Shown in pieces: positions 24,599 through 33,284 of a stretch of 64,000 bases of DNA (its first letter is position 1; each line of letters starts with the position of its first letter). The DNA is taken from positions 1,178,001 through 1,242,000 of the forward strand of contig CBDFLN010000002.1 in NCBI GenBank assembly GCA_965249215.1, given 5' to 3'. A model generated the notes under the pieces. The model was not told the DNA's origin. It saw only the letters and a program-made list of their open reading frames with translations, and did no database searches. This DNA is from G963667675 sp965249215 (lineage in GTDB: Bacteria > Chloroflexota > Dehalococcoidia > Lucifugimonadales > UBA3495). A program made the translations under genes and the position numbers.

Positions 24599-27500
24599 TT
24601 AAACGGTAAGCTTCTTGTACAGCAGGGGCAGGCGTTCGGGCAGCGTCCAGATGTCGTCCAACACCTCGTACCCCATGTCGCCGCACATGCTCTTCAGGTA
24701 GTCGTGCCCTGCCTTGTCGACGGTCAAGCAGAAAGGCGTTATGTGCTTCCTTTTGGCTTCCACCAGCGCCATGTGGGTGTCGTGGACCGCATATTCCTTT
24801 TCCACACCCTCACGGCTGTAGCCTCGGTCTTGAGGTCGCCCGTCGCTGATCAGGAACAGTATCTTGGTAGTGGCTTCCTGGCCTTCCAACTTGCTGGCGG
24901 CGTGCCGGATGGCCGCTCCCATGCGGGTCGCGTGCAGGGGAGTGATCTTATCGATCCGGCGTTTTATCTTGTCCCCAAAGCTCTCGTTGATGTCCTTAAT
25001 CACGTAGAACTCAACGTTCTCCCTGCCGTAGCCGGAGAAGCCGTAGATGCCGTAGGTATCGCCGATGGCTTCTAGGGCCTGGATTAACAGGGAAGTGCTT
25101 TCCTTTTCCAGGTCGATAATCCTCTTGTAATTGCGCTGCACCAGCCCTTCCCGCCGGCGGCGCAGCCAGACCATATACTCCACCGGATCGTCGGGGGCGT
25201 CCCGGTCGTAGGTCGCCGGACGGCCTTCGTCGATGGCCTCGGCGGTTGACGCGCTCATGTCCAGCAGGAACACCACGGCAACGTCCCGGCGCGCCCGGTT
25301 GCGGTGCCAGTAGATCTTTTCGTCCGGCGGGACCTTCATCCTCAAGTCCGCCCAGGCTTCCAGGGCGGCGTTCAGGTCTAAGTCCTCCCCGTCCACCAGC
25401 CGGTATATCTTCTTGAAGCTCTCCGGCATGATTAGCTCGAACTGGCGCTTGATATGGCTGGACAGGGTGAGGTAATGCCTCAAGGCGTCGTTGTAGAAAT
25501 TCAGGTCGCCTTCGTCTACGTTCCTCTCCTTGACTACGCACCATCGAGGCCGGTAGTCGGCCGCCCTGAAGTCCCACTCGTCATAAACGAAGGTCTTGGG
25601 CTCCTTGGAGTCCAGCTCGCCGCCCGGGTCCTCGTTGCCCATCAACTGCCCGTATCCCTGGCCCGGCTTGGCGTTGGGCGGCGGAGCGCCAGCCTCTTTC
25701 ATGATGTTCTGGGCATAGGTGGCCATGTCCGAGTTCAAGTCGCCCTGCTCTGCATCCAGCTCCAGTTCGGCGCTGTCTTGCAACAACTGCTCCAGCATTT
25801 CTTGCGATATGGGTTCGCCTTGCCCATGCTGGTCCTGGTCCGTCTGCAGCTTGGCAAGCAATTGCACCATCTCGGGCTTGAAGTCACCCCGGAAATCCAC
25901 CGGCTCCGGCGAATCGTAGGGTTCGCCCTCCCCCGGTTCGCCCTCGGTGTCCAGGTTGCCCTGCAGCTTGCCTACCAGCGACTCCCATTCTTCTTCAGAA
26001 AATTCCCCCGGTTCCTCCAGGTCTTGCTCCTCCCACTGCTCCTCCGGCTGGGTCTCGTTCTGGATGCGGGAAATAATCTCGTAGGCCCGGAGCGCCGCCT
26101 CGCCGGTGTCTTCCACCGTCGCCTGCGCCGTCCGCAACTGGTGCAGAATTTGTGCCAGCACGATGGCCTCTTCCTCGAACTCCTTTGGGACCGGAAGGCC
26201 GTGGAACTGTTCCAGGCTCATGTGGACCAGCAACTCGACCAACGCCTCTTGAAGCCCCAGGTCCTGTATCTTGGGGCGGCCGGCCAGCGATTCTTGCCGC
26301 ACCCTGCCCGAAGCCCTTGTGATGCCGGGATACTCCACCCCCAGCCGGAAGTCCAACCGGCAGTCTTCCAACACCGTGAATATATCGAACGCCAGCCGGC
26401 GATTGTCGAACAGGTGGAAAAACCTTCCTATGTCCGTAAAAGCGCGGCCCGGGCCAGGACCCTCAGACGGGTCTGCCGCCGGCGCAGGTGAATGCGCTGT
26501 TATTGGGGCAATGTCTCCTGCTTCATCTTCGCTGCCAGTGACGAACTCTGGCAGGCGGCCACTCTCGTCGGCGGTCTCTTCAGCGGCCTCCTCGGCTAGT
26601 CTGGCCCGTTCTCCCGCCAACTCCCCCTCTCTAACGGCCCGGCGCTCCGCGGCCTCTTTTTCCATGTCGAAACGGCGGTCTGTGAACTGGGTGGCCGGCT
26701 TTTCGAAGTCATATTCAAAGCTGCCGAACTCCAGGTGGGCTACCTGGTGGGTGGACACCACTTTGAACCAATCGAAGTTGTCCTGCTTGCTGGTGTATTG
26801 GTCCACCACGGGGGGAAGGAACACCTTGGTGCCGTCGGTAGAGGCCATGTCTTCGTCCACCCACCCGATGTTCTTCCGCACCAGCTCGTTGGTATCCAAA
26901 ATCTCCACCGGTGCCCCGGAAAGGGCACGGCAATAAAGTCGAATCACCCCTTTCACCCGTTTCAGTTCCAGGCTGGAGGATAGAGTCTCCAGCATGGACT
27001 CCGAGGTGCTGGACTCCACCTTGAAAAAAGCGATGCCGCTTTCCGGGTTGTCCTTCAACAACCCGGCTCCAAACTGGAACCATGCGTCCAGTTGGTTGAC
27101 CGTGATGCGGCTTAGAACGCCGCTCAGGCTCTTCAGGAAAGACGGGACCGCCTCCGGCGAAATCGCCTGTAAGCTCTCGCACAAGTCCAAGATGTGCCCT
27201 TGAGAGCCCTGCGGCGTCGCATTGAGAGCTTGAGTGCCTTCGGACAGGAATCGGGAGGTGTCCCGCATCCCAGACTTGGCCAGCCGCTCTCCCAGCTTGA
27301 GAAACCGGCCCGCCTGGCCCTCCTCCACTTGCTGCAAGGCCTTGGGCAACAGCTCCAGGCAGGTCTTGACCTCCCTCCAGCTGGCGTCGGTCAAGGCCCG
27401 GCACATGGACAAGAAAGGCTCGCGCTCCCGCCCCATGGCGGGCAGCACGTCCCGGCCCAGCAACAGGCACTCCCCGGCCGCGTCATACGATTTGTACGAC

Positions 27501-28021
27501 ATTGCCTCTATCAAGGACGTAAACACTTCTACGTCCCAAAACGGCAGGCTCCTGACCAGGTCCGGGCTCACTTCGAAGAACCTGGCCGCAAGCGTACTGG
27601 ACTTCCAGGTGCCCTTGTACAGGCTTCGGCCCAGCCCTGCCCAGCGTGGAATGTACTGGGGCCGCAGATTGGGCACGATGGACGCGCTGGCCCGGAAAAA
27701 GGCCACCGCCAACGTCGGGGAGTCCTGGGCCAGGTAGGTCCCGCAGCGGGCCCACTGCATGAACGACGGAAAAGACAGGAACCGGGCAACCTGGGGCCCA
27801 ACCTTGTAGTATTCTACGGCGGACTCCCAAGAACGAACGGTCTGAGAGCCAATGTTCAGGCCTTCTTTGGCCCAAAGGGACACCTCTTCTTCCCCGAAGG
27901 CCGCTTCCAACGAGGGCGTCGCCTCTTTATAGGCATCCAATACGGCAGGGGGGAGCTTGGCCAGTTCGCTCTCTATGTCGGGCAGTGGAGCCGTGCTCAA
28001 GTTAACATCCCTTATGCTCAC
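24599..28021 (-). CDS. large VWA-domain protein, CbbO/NorD-like
   Basis: A 1140 aa protein. Residues ~1-400 are helical repeats without close motifs. About 425 onward is a NorD/CbbO-like section (THQVAHLEFGSFEY) followed by acidic low-complexity linkers. The C-terminus (~950-1140) is a von Willebrand A domain with the metal motif LLDMSAST (DxSxS) and LISDGRPQD. CbbO and NorD work with MoxR-type AAA+ ATPases as metal-centre or RuBisCO activases. The matching CbbQ-like ATPase is two genes upstream, but no RuBisCO or nitric oxide reductase is in the window. It overlaps the Nudix gene by 20 bp. Confidence 0.85.
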   Translation of the reverse strand: MSIRDVNLSTAPLPDIESELAKLPPAVLDAYKEATPSLEAAFGEEEVSLWAKEGLNIGSQTVRSWESAVEYYKVGPQVARFLSFPSFMQWARCGTYLAQDSPTLAVAFFRASASIVPNLRPQYIPRWAGLGRSLYKGTWKSSTLAARFFEVSPDLVRSLPFWDVEVFTSLIEAMSYKSYDAAGECLLLGRDVLPAMGREREPFLSMCRALTDASWREVKTCLELLPKALQQVEEGQAGRFLKLGERLAKSGMRDTSRFLSEGTQALNATPQGSQGHILDLCESLQAISPEAVPSFLKSLSGVLSRITVNQLDAWFQFGAGLLKDNPESGIAFFKVESSTSESMLETLSSSLELKRVKGVIRLYCRALSGAPVEILDTNELVRKNIGWVDEDMASTDGTKVFLPPVVDQYTSKQDNFDWFKVVSTHQVAHLEFGSFEYDFEKPATQFTDRRFDMEKEAAERRAVREGELAGERARLAEEAAEETADESGRLPEFVTGSEDEAGDIAPITAHSPAPAADPSEGPGPGRAFTDIGRFFHLFDNRRLAFDIFTVLEDCRLDFRLGVEYPGITRASGRVRQESLAGRPKIQDLGLQEALVELLVHMSLEQFHGLPVPKEFEEEAIVLAQILHQLRTAQATVEDTGEAALRAYEIISRIQNETQPEEQWEEQDLEEPGEFSEEEWESLVGKLQGNLDTEGEPGEGEPYDSPEPVDFRGDFKPEMVQLLAKLQTDQDQHGQGEPISQEMLEQLLQDSAELELDAEQGDLNSDMATYAQNIMKEAGAPPPNAKPGQGYGQLMGNEDPGGELDSKEPKTFVYDEWDFRAADYRPRWCVVKERNVDEGDLNFYNDALRHYLTLSSHIKRQFELIMPESFKKIYRLVDGEDLDLNAALEAWADLRMKVPPDEKIYWHRNRARRDVAVVFLLDMSASTAEAIDEGRPATYDRDAPDDPVEYMVWLRRRREGLVQRNYKRIIDLEKESTSLLIQALEAIGDTYGIYGFSGYGRENVEFYVIKDINESFGDKIKRRIDKITPLHATRMGAAIRHAASKLEGQEATTKILFLISDGRPQDRGYSREGVEKEYAVHDTHMALVEAKRKHITPFCLTVDKAGHDYLKSMCGDMGYEVLDDIWTLPERLPLLYKKLTV

Positions 28022-28586
28022 CTTCTTCTAGAAGGTCCAGGAATTGCCGGAGGATCCGCGCCGTGGCCCCGAAAATCAGGTGTTCATTGTAAGCGTAGGC
28101 ATAACTCGTAACCGGGGAGCCCTCGTCCCACCGGGTCTCGACCCGGCGGTTGGCGGCGTCGCGAAGCGCTGCGACGGGCGCCTCCAAGACTTCGGCAATC
28201 TCCACGGAACTGGGACTGAACGAGTACGCAGCGGCTATCGTCCCCACGAACACCTTCACCCGAAAGCGGCTCCGTGTTTCGACTTCGTCCAACTCACCGA
28301 GGACGGTCACGTCGGCCCGGCCGATGCCCATCTCCTCTTCCGTTTCCCGGAGAGCGGTTTCGAGGGGGTCTGCGTCCTGGGCTTCCCGCGCCCCGCCCGG
28401 AAAAGAAATTTCCCCCTTGTGGTGCTCCACCGCTTGGGACCGCTTATTCAGCAGGACGCAGTATTCGCCATCCTTGGGATAGAGCAGCACCAAGACCGCC
28501 GCCGGTGTGAGCGCACCGCCGGTCGGCTTGGGTGCCCCCAGGCCCGACAGCGCTCTTCGCATCACGTCCAAAGGAGATGATGCCAT
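28002..28586 (-). CDS. Nudix hydrolase, probable CoA diphosphatase
   Basis: A 194 aa Nudix protein. The Nudix box runs from GEISFPGGAREAQDADP to ALRETEEEMGI, preceded by the NKRSQAVEHHKG segment that marks CoA pyrophosphatases such as NudL/YeaB, which split CoA into phosphopantetheine and 3',5'-ADP. Starting at 28586, it lies 8 bp after the CbbQ-like gene, and its last codons overlap the VWA gene, so the three are surely co-transcribed. Notably coaE, the final CoA synthesis gene, is in the same operon. Confidence 0.87.
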   Translation of the reverse strand: MASSPLDVMRRALSGLGAPKPTGGALTPAAVLVLLYPKDGEYCVLLNKRSQAVEHHKGEISFPGGAREAQDADPLETALRETEEEMGIGRADVTVLGELDEVETRSRFRVKVFVGTIAAAYSFSPSSVEIAEVLEAPVAALRDAANRRVETRWDEGSPVTSYAYAYNEHLIFGATARILRQFLDLLEEGEHKGC

Positions 28587-28594
28587 TTACGCCC

Positions 28595-29488
28595 CTATTC
28601 GAATATGGAAGAGACCACCTCTTCCATGCTCCGCTGCAACTCCGGCTCATCGGTCAGCGTCCACACGATGCCTACCTGGCAAGCCCGACGCGGGGAGATG
28701 CCTTCGCGCATAAGGCGGGCGGCATAGATGAGCAAACGGGTGCTGGCCCCTTCCTGCAGGCCGTGCTCCTCCAAGTTCCGTATCTTCTCTCCCAGCTTGG
28801 CCAGCGCTTCTGCTTGCTGCCTATCGCACCCGCTCTCCCGCTCCACGATCTCCGCTTCCACGTCCCTGGGAGGGTAGTTGAACTCTATGGAGATAAACCT
28901 TTGCCTGGTGCTGTGTTTCATGTCTTTGAGAGCGCTCTGGTAGCCGGGGTTATACGATATGCACAGCAAAAACCGGTCGTCGGCCTCGATGATGGACCCG
29001 GTCTTTTCCACAGGTAGAATCCGCCGGTGGTCGGTCAGCGGGTGAATCAACACCGTGGTGTCCTTCCTGGCCTCCACCACCTCGTCCAGATAGAGGATGG
29101 CCCCGGCCTTCACCGCCCTGGTCATCGGCCCGTCAATCCACCGGGTCCCGTTGGCGTCGAGTAGGTACCGCCCCACAAGATCGCTGGCGGTCAGGTCCTC
29201 GTGGCATGCAATGGTCACCAGGGGGACCCGCACCTCTCCTTCGGCCAGTGGCTGGCTTTCTTGCCCCTTGACTACAGTGAGGGGTCGGCCCAATCTCCAT
29301 GCCATGTACTCAACGAACCTGGTCTTACCGCAACCGGTGGGCCCCTTGAGCAATACGGGGATGTGCTGACGGTATGCCGCGGTAAATAGTTCCAGTTCGT
29401 CGCCCACCGACCGGTAATATGGCTCGTTGCGGACCAGGAATTCTTCTATGGCGTATTCTTTAAACGTCTGCTCGGAGGTATCTACCAT
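28595..29488 (-). CDS. MoxR-family AAA+ ATPase, CbbQ/NorQ-like
   Basis: A 297 aa AAA+ protein: Walker A GPTGCGKTRFVEYMAW near residue 50, CHEDLTASDLVGRYLL near 100, Walker B AILYLDEVVEARKD near 140, sensor block LLCISYNPGYQSALKDMKHS and arginine finger region TRQRFISIEFNYP. This spacing is typical of CbbQ/NirQ/NorQ, which with a VWA partner remodel target enzymes. The partner is the 1140 aa VWA protein downstream. Its ATG overlaps the coaE stop as TAATG. Target unknown. Confidence 0.9.
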   Translation of the reverse strand: MVDTSEQTFKEYAIEEFLVRNEPYYRSVGDELELFTAAYRQHIPVLLKGPTGCGKTRFVEYMAWRLGRPLTVVKGQESQPLAEGEVRVPLVTIACHEDLTASDLVGRYLLDANGTRWIDGPMTRAVKAGAILYLDEVVEARKDTTVLIHPLTDHRRILPVEKTGSIIEADDRFLLCISYNPGYQSALKDMKHSTRQRFISIEFNYPPRDVEAEIVERESGCDRQQAEALAKLGEKIRNLEEHGLQEGASTRLLIYAARLMREGISPRRACQVGIVWTLTDEPELQRSMEEVVSSIFE

Positions 29489-30099
29489 TATTCTTCCGCT
29501 GCTCTTTCCTTTACCCTGCTATTCCACAAACCGTTAACCGTGCGTTTCAGGTCTGCTACCCCGGAAGTATTGTCTATTACCGCGTCCGCACGGGCCAGCC
29601 GGTCGCTCCGGCCCATTTGGGAGTCCATGCGCTCCATCACTTCCTGGGTTGACAGGCCATTGCGGACGCGCAACCTTTCGACCACGGCCTCCACCGGCGA
29701 GTCGGTCACCCACACCTCATCCACCAACGAGTCCCACCCGGCTTCGAACAATAGCGCCGCTTCCACCACTGCCACCGGGGTCCCCTGGCTCCGCAGGCGG
29801 CCCAACTCATCCTCCACCATCCTCGCTATACCCGGGTGCACGATCCCATTCAACTTGGCCAACTGCCCCGGGTCGGAGAAGACGATGCCGCCGAGTTTTC
29901 GCCGGTCAATCTCGCCATTGGGTTGAAGTATATCCTCTCCGAAGGCGCCGACTACCTCGCGCCAGCATTCGGTGTTGGGCCTGTACGCCTCGTGGCCGAC
30001 CGCGTCGGCCTCGATTACGGCCGCTCCCAGGTCCCTCAAATGCCGGGCCGCCTCGCTCTTCCCGGTGCCTATGCCGCCGGTCAACCCTATGACCAACAT
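29488..30099 (-). CDS. coaE: dephospho-CoA kinase
   Basis: A 203 aa P-loop kinase for the last step of coenzyme A synthesis. Walker A GLTGGIGTGKSEAARHL at the N-terminus, VIEADAVGHEAY with the catalytic Asp, LGGIVFSDPGQLAKLNGIVHP, VVEAALLFEAGW and the lid Arg-rich RLRVRNGLSTQEV are all present. The ATG at 30099 follows AAAAGG and gives the family N-terminus; the longer frame upstream is unconserved. The stop overlaps the start of the CbbQ-like gene by one base. Confidence 0.95.
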   Translation of the reverse strand: MLVIGLTGGIGTGKSEAARHLRDLGAAVIEADAVGHEAYRPNTECWREVVGAFGEDILQPNGEIDRRKLGGIVFSDPGQLAKLNGIVHPGIARMVEDELGRLRSQGTPVAVVEAALLFEAGWDSLVDEVWVTDSPVEAVVERLRVRNGLSTQEVMERMDSQMGRSDRLARADAVIDNTSGVADLKRTVNGLWNSRVKERAAEE

Positions 30100-30273
30100 G
30101 CCTTTTCTGGTCCAGGCCTCAGGCCGTTCTTGACGCTGCCTCCTGTCTCCCCGCACCGGAAGCGAGACCGTCGCGCCTCCATAAAGATAACTGCGCAATT
30201 CTATCAACGGGACTTCCGCCGGTCAACAACGATTGCCCCATGCAACCCTGGGCCTGCCGCGAACCGCCTCGGC

Positions 30274-30924
30274 CTACAGGTCGATGCAGATCTCTCCCCA
30301 CCGGGAGCGGTAGGCGTCCTGCAACTGCTCGAATCTGTCCCGGTAGTCCTCACTGTCTATGCAGTCGACGGTCATTATCACCGCGTCTTCCCGGTTGTCC
30401 GCATAATAGGCCTTGCGGGTGCCCACCGACTTGAACAGGTATTTCTCGTACAGTCTTTGTGCTATGAAGTTCGAGACCCGGGCCTCCAGGGTCATGGCCT
30501 TGGAGCCGTACTCGACGGCCGCCCTCAGGGAGCCGATCAGCAACAACTCGCCGATGCCCCTGCCCCGGAACTTTTCCCGCACCGCTATCTCGGTGATATG
30601 GGCTTCTTCTTGCTGGTACCAGACGCTTACGTAACCGGCTATCAGGGGATCGCCGTTGGTCCGCTGGCCACCGCCGCCCACCAGCCTTCGCAATCCCCGG
30701 GCCAAGAGGCGCCAGGGTTGGCCGGCTTCGGCCGTTGGAGATCCCTCCTCCAGCCCGGACTTAGCTGTGCCGTCAGCCCTGCAGGCCACCAGGTAGCAGG
30801 CGCGCCGGTTCTTCAAGTCCCTCTTGAAAGGTGTACTGATCCAGAGGGGGGTAAAGGCCTCTCGCTCAATGTCGACGACCTGGCTTATATCATCGGCGCT
30901 GAGACGCCGGAGAGAAACATCCAT
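30274..30924 (-). CDS. RimI-like ribosomal protein S18 alanine N-acetyltransferase
   Basis: A 216 aa GNAT acetyltransferase. The acetyl-CoA motif region ITEIAVREKFRGRGIGELLL, then LEARVSNFIAQRLYEKYLF and RKAYYADNREDAVIM match RimI. RimI is usually about 150 aa; the extra length is a ~40 residue insertion (about residues 54-93, rich in Gly/Ala/Arg) before the core strand plus a C-terminal tail. Expected job: acetylating the N-terminal alanine of S18, though many RimI-like enzymes have other targets. It lies 174 bp upstream of coaE on the same strand. Confidence 0.82.
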   Translation of the reverse strand: MDVSLRRLSADDISQVVDIEREAFTPLWISTPFKRDLKNRRACYLVACRADGTAKSGLEEGSPTAEAGQPWRLLARGLRRLVGGGGQRTNGDPLIAGYVSVWYQQEEAHITEIAVREKFRGRGIGELLLIGSLRAAVEYGSKAMTLEARVSNFIAQRLYEKYLFKSVGTRKAYYADNREDAVIMTVDCIDSEDYRDRFEQLQDAYRSRWGEICIDL

Positions 30925-31126
30925 GAATATCGGCCCGATCAGGTCGGGAATTCAATCCTGCAATAGCTCGACAATTTTATCATAACTCGTTGTCAGCCCA
31001 GCTATTTTGCCTCGGTTCCATTAGTATATACTTGGTAGCAGCCCGCTCCGAACCGGGGCATTCGGCTGGGATGGCAGCCTGTCACAGCAACCGGCAGCCG
31101 GCGCATCCTGGGACAGGGAGAAGAAG

Positions 31127-33247
31127 GTGGGAGGACTGGGGAGGCGGCGCATCATCCGGCTGGCGGTAGTGGGGCTCACGGCCGCGATTGTCTTGTTGGC
31201 AGCTTGCGACGGGGACGAAACGCCGACCCCCACCGCAGCCACACCCTCTACTGAAACACCGGCCCCCACCACCTCGGCTGCGCCTGCTCCAGCTACGCCA
31301 ACGCCTACTTCCGCCCCTCCATCCCCAACAACCGCGCCAGCGGAAACACCGTCCCCGACGGCAACCCCAGTCACACCGTCGCCGACCCCGGTGGCTATAG
31401 AGCCTACTCCGACGCCGCTACCGCCGTCTGATTCCACCGGATTCGAGTTGGTAGTGGATATCGACCAGGGCGCCGGGTCCTCTCTTGACCTTGAGGCCTA
31501 TCCCGACGCAACCGTCAGCGTCAACGGCTATCTTGTGACCCTCGACACCCCAGGCCCCAACGGCTTTCAAAACACTTTGCGCGGCTTGGCATGGCCCATT
31601 TCAGTACACAGCGGCGACGTGCGGCAAGTCATCGCCACGTCACTGGCGGGGGAGCAGGCCCAGCACAACCTTGCCGCGCCGGACAGTCCGCTTCTATACC
31701 GGCACCTCACCGGCGTTGTCGTGTCTACCAGCGACCAAAACGGCGGAAGCGGCGTGCTCACCATCCACGGAACCCAAGGCCATCGCGTGACGGCCCGGTC
31801 AGTAGCCGACCTTTCAAGCCTGCGGCCCGGTCAGCTGGTTACCGCGGTCCTGACCCAACACCCGGGCTCGGATGGTTGGCTCGTCACCGGCGTCGAGCCC
31901 GCGATTGACGGCTTCGCGCGACTCACTGCCGCCATCGACGCAGCTCAAGCCTCCGGCGACCTGTCCGCAGTAGAACGGCTGCGGCAGCGGTTGCTCGGCG
32001 TCAGCACCCACCACCTGACGGCGCTTGTCCGGGCCGGTCTACTCCAAGGCGAGATCAGCCAGCTCCGCCTGTCAGAGGAGTTGTCCGAAGCTCACTTAGC
32101 CTATAGCGCGGTCCTGTCCCAAGCCGGCGGTGGCCGTCCCACCGTGCAGGCAGAGGGAATGATAACCGTCGTAGATTCCCAAGACCGAACCGTGGTCTTA
32201 GAACAGGCAGGGTTTTCCCCCGCCGTGGTTTCTTTCACGTCTTCGTCCGAGCTTTGGAGAATTCCCCATGGGTTGCCCGCGGGCGCAGCAGAGAACTGGC
32301 TCCGGCAAGCGGGGCCGGCGTCGGCCTACGCCGACCAGTTCGGCGGCAGAGAAGCCCGATTCGACCAATTGGAAGAAGCCGCCAGGGTAAGGGTGTGGTA
32401 CGACTTGGACACAGGCAACGCCACCCGGGCCCTGGTGCTCCCCGGAGCGACGCTGCCCGATGAAGCTGCTGCCGCACTGGTCTCTTTGGCCCGCCAGGGA
32501 GAGGCGAAGGGGCCGGTAACGGCAGTCAGCCTGGATTCAGACCCGCCGACCGTCACCATACGCGACCAATTTTCCGGCGAACACATAGAGCTCTTAGTCC
32601 GCTCCGACAACCCCTTAGGCGGCGATTCGGCATCGGCCGGGCTATCGTCCTTGCCCAACATCCTGGTGGCCGCCAGCTACGATCCTGAGTCTCGCTCCCT
32701 ATTGGTGTTGGACCGTCTCTCGATCTCCAGAGTTCAGCAGTCGGTTCGCGGCGTGCTGCACAGCTTCATTCCCAAGGTCCTGCCGGGCAACGTATTCATC
32801 CTCACGGTAGATGATGAAATAAGGGCATTCAGCCGTACCGAGGCCACCATCATCACCAGAGACGGTCAGCCCGTCTCCATCACCGAGGTCCGCATCGGCG
32901 ACCTGGTCCGGCCCGTAACCCGCTACCGGGTGGCAAGCGACGCAGATGCTTCTGAGACTGCCGAGTCGCCCGAACTTGTCGAGTTGAGCCTCAGGACTCC
33001 GCCGCCGGCTCCGGTCCAAGGCGCCATCAGGGGAATCGCGCGCCTGGCCGGCGGCGGGACCAGCGTTACCTTATCCACCGGCGGGCTGGAACTGCTTACC
33101 CTCCTGGTCACAGGAGATACCCAACTCACGATGGACGGCGAGCCGGCTGGAACCGACGCCCTGACCCTTGGCCTGCGGGTGGCTGCCGGGTCATTTAACC
33201 CAATATCGTTGGAAGCAGGTCAACTGGAGCTTGAAGACAGCCCCTAG
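31127..33247 (+). CDS. large secreted lipoprotein with Pro/Thr linker and DUF5666-like repeats
   Basis: A 706 aa exported protein. A basic start (GRRRIIR) and hydrophobic core end in the lipobox VLLAAC (lipid-anchored Cys near residue 27). Residues ~30-105 are a low-complexity Thr/Pro/Ala spacer. The rest has several beta-rich modules of the DUF5666 style, each pairing a sentence like GVVVSTSDQ...GVLTIHG, GMITVVDSQDRTVVLEQ or VRGVLHS...FILTVDD with a 'GDLV'-type strand (LRPGQLVTAV, VRIGDLVRPV). Function unknown; such spacers are common in Chloroflexota cell-surface proteins. GTG start after GGGAGAAGAAG. Confidence 0.72.
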   Translation: MGGLGRRRIIRLAVVGLTAAIVLLAACDGDETPTPTAATPSTETPAPTTSAAPAPATPTPTSAPPSPTTAPAETPSPTATPVTPSPTPVAIEPTPTPLPPSDSTGFELVVDIDQGAGSSLDLEAYPDATVSVNGYLVTLDTPGPNGFQNTLRGLAWPISVHSGDVRQVIATSLAGEQAQHNLAAPDSPLLYRHLTGVVVSTSDQNGGSGVLTIHGTQGHRVTARSVADLSSLRPGQLVTAVLTQHPGSDGWLVTGVEPAIDGFARLTAAIDAAQASGDLSAVERLRQRLLGVSTHHLTALVRAGLLQGEISQLRLSEELSEAHLAYSAVLSQAGGGRPTVQAEGMITVVDSQDRTVVLEQAGFSPAVVSFTSSSELWRIPHGLPAGAAENWLRQAGPASAYADQFGGREARFDQLEEAARVRVWYDLDTGNATRALVLPGATLPDEAAAALVSLARQGEAKGPVTAVSLDSDPPTVTIRDQFSGEHIELLVRSDNPLGGDSASAGLSSLPNILVAASYDPESRSLLVLDRLSISRVQQSVRGVLHSFIPKVLPGNVFILTVDDEIRAFSRTEATIITRDGQPVSITEVRIGDLVRPVTRYRVASDADASETAESPELVELSLRTPPPAPVQGAIRGIARLAGGGTSVTLSTGGLELLTLLVTGDTQLTMDGEPAGTDALTLGLRVAAGSFNPISLEAGQLELEDSP

Positions 33248-33284
33248 CTGCCGTTGACCCTAAAGCTCCGGGGCTGGTCGCCGA

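Noticed and set aside
24599..29488. Calling the MoxR/VWA pair a RuBisCO activase
   Set aside because: No RuBisCO genes in the window; the CbbQ/CbbO-like name describes similarity only.
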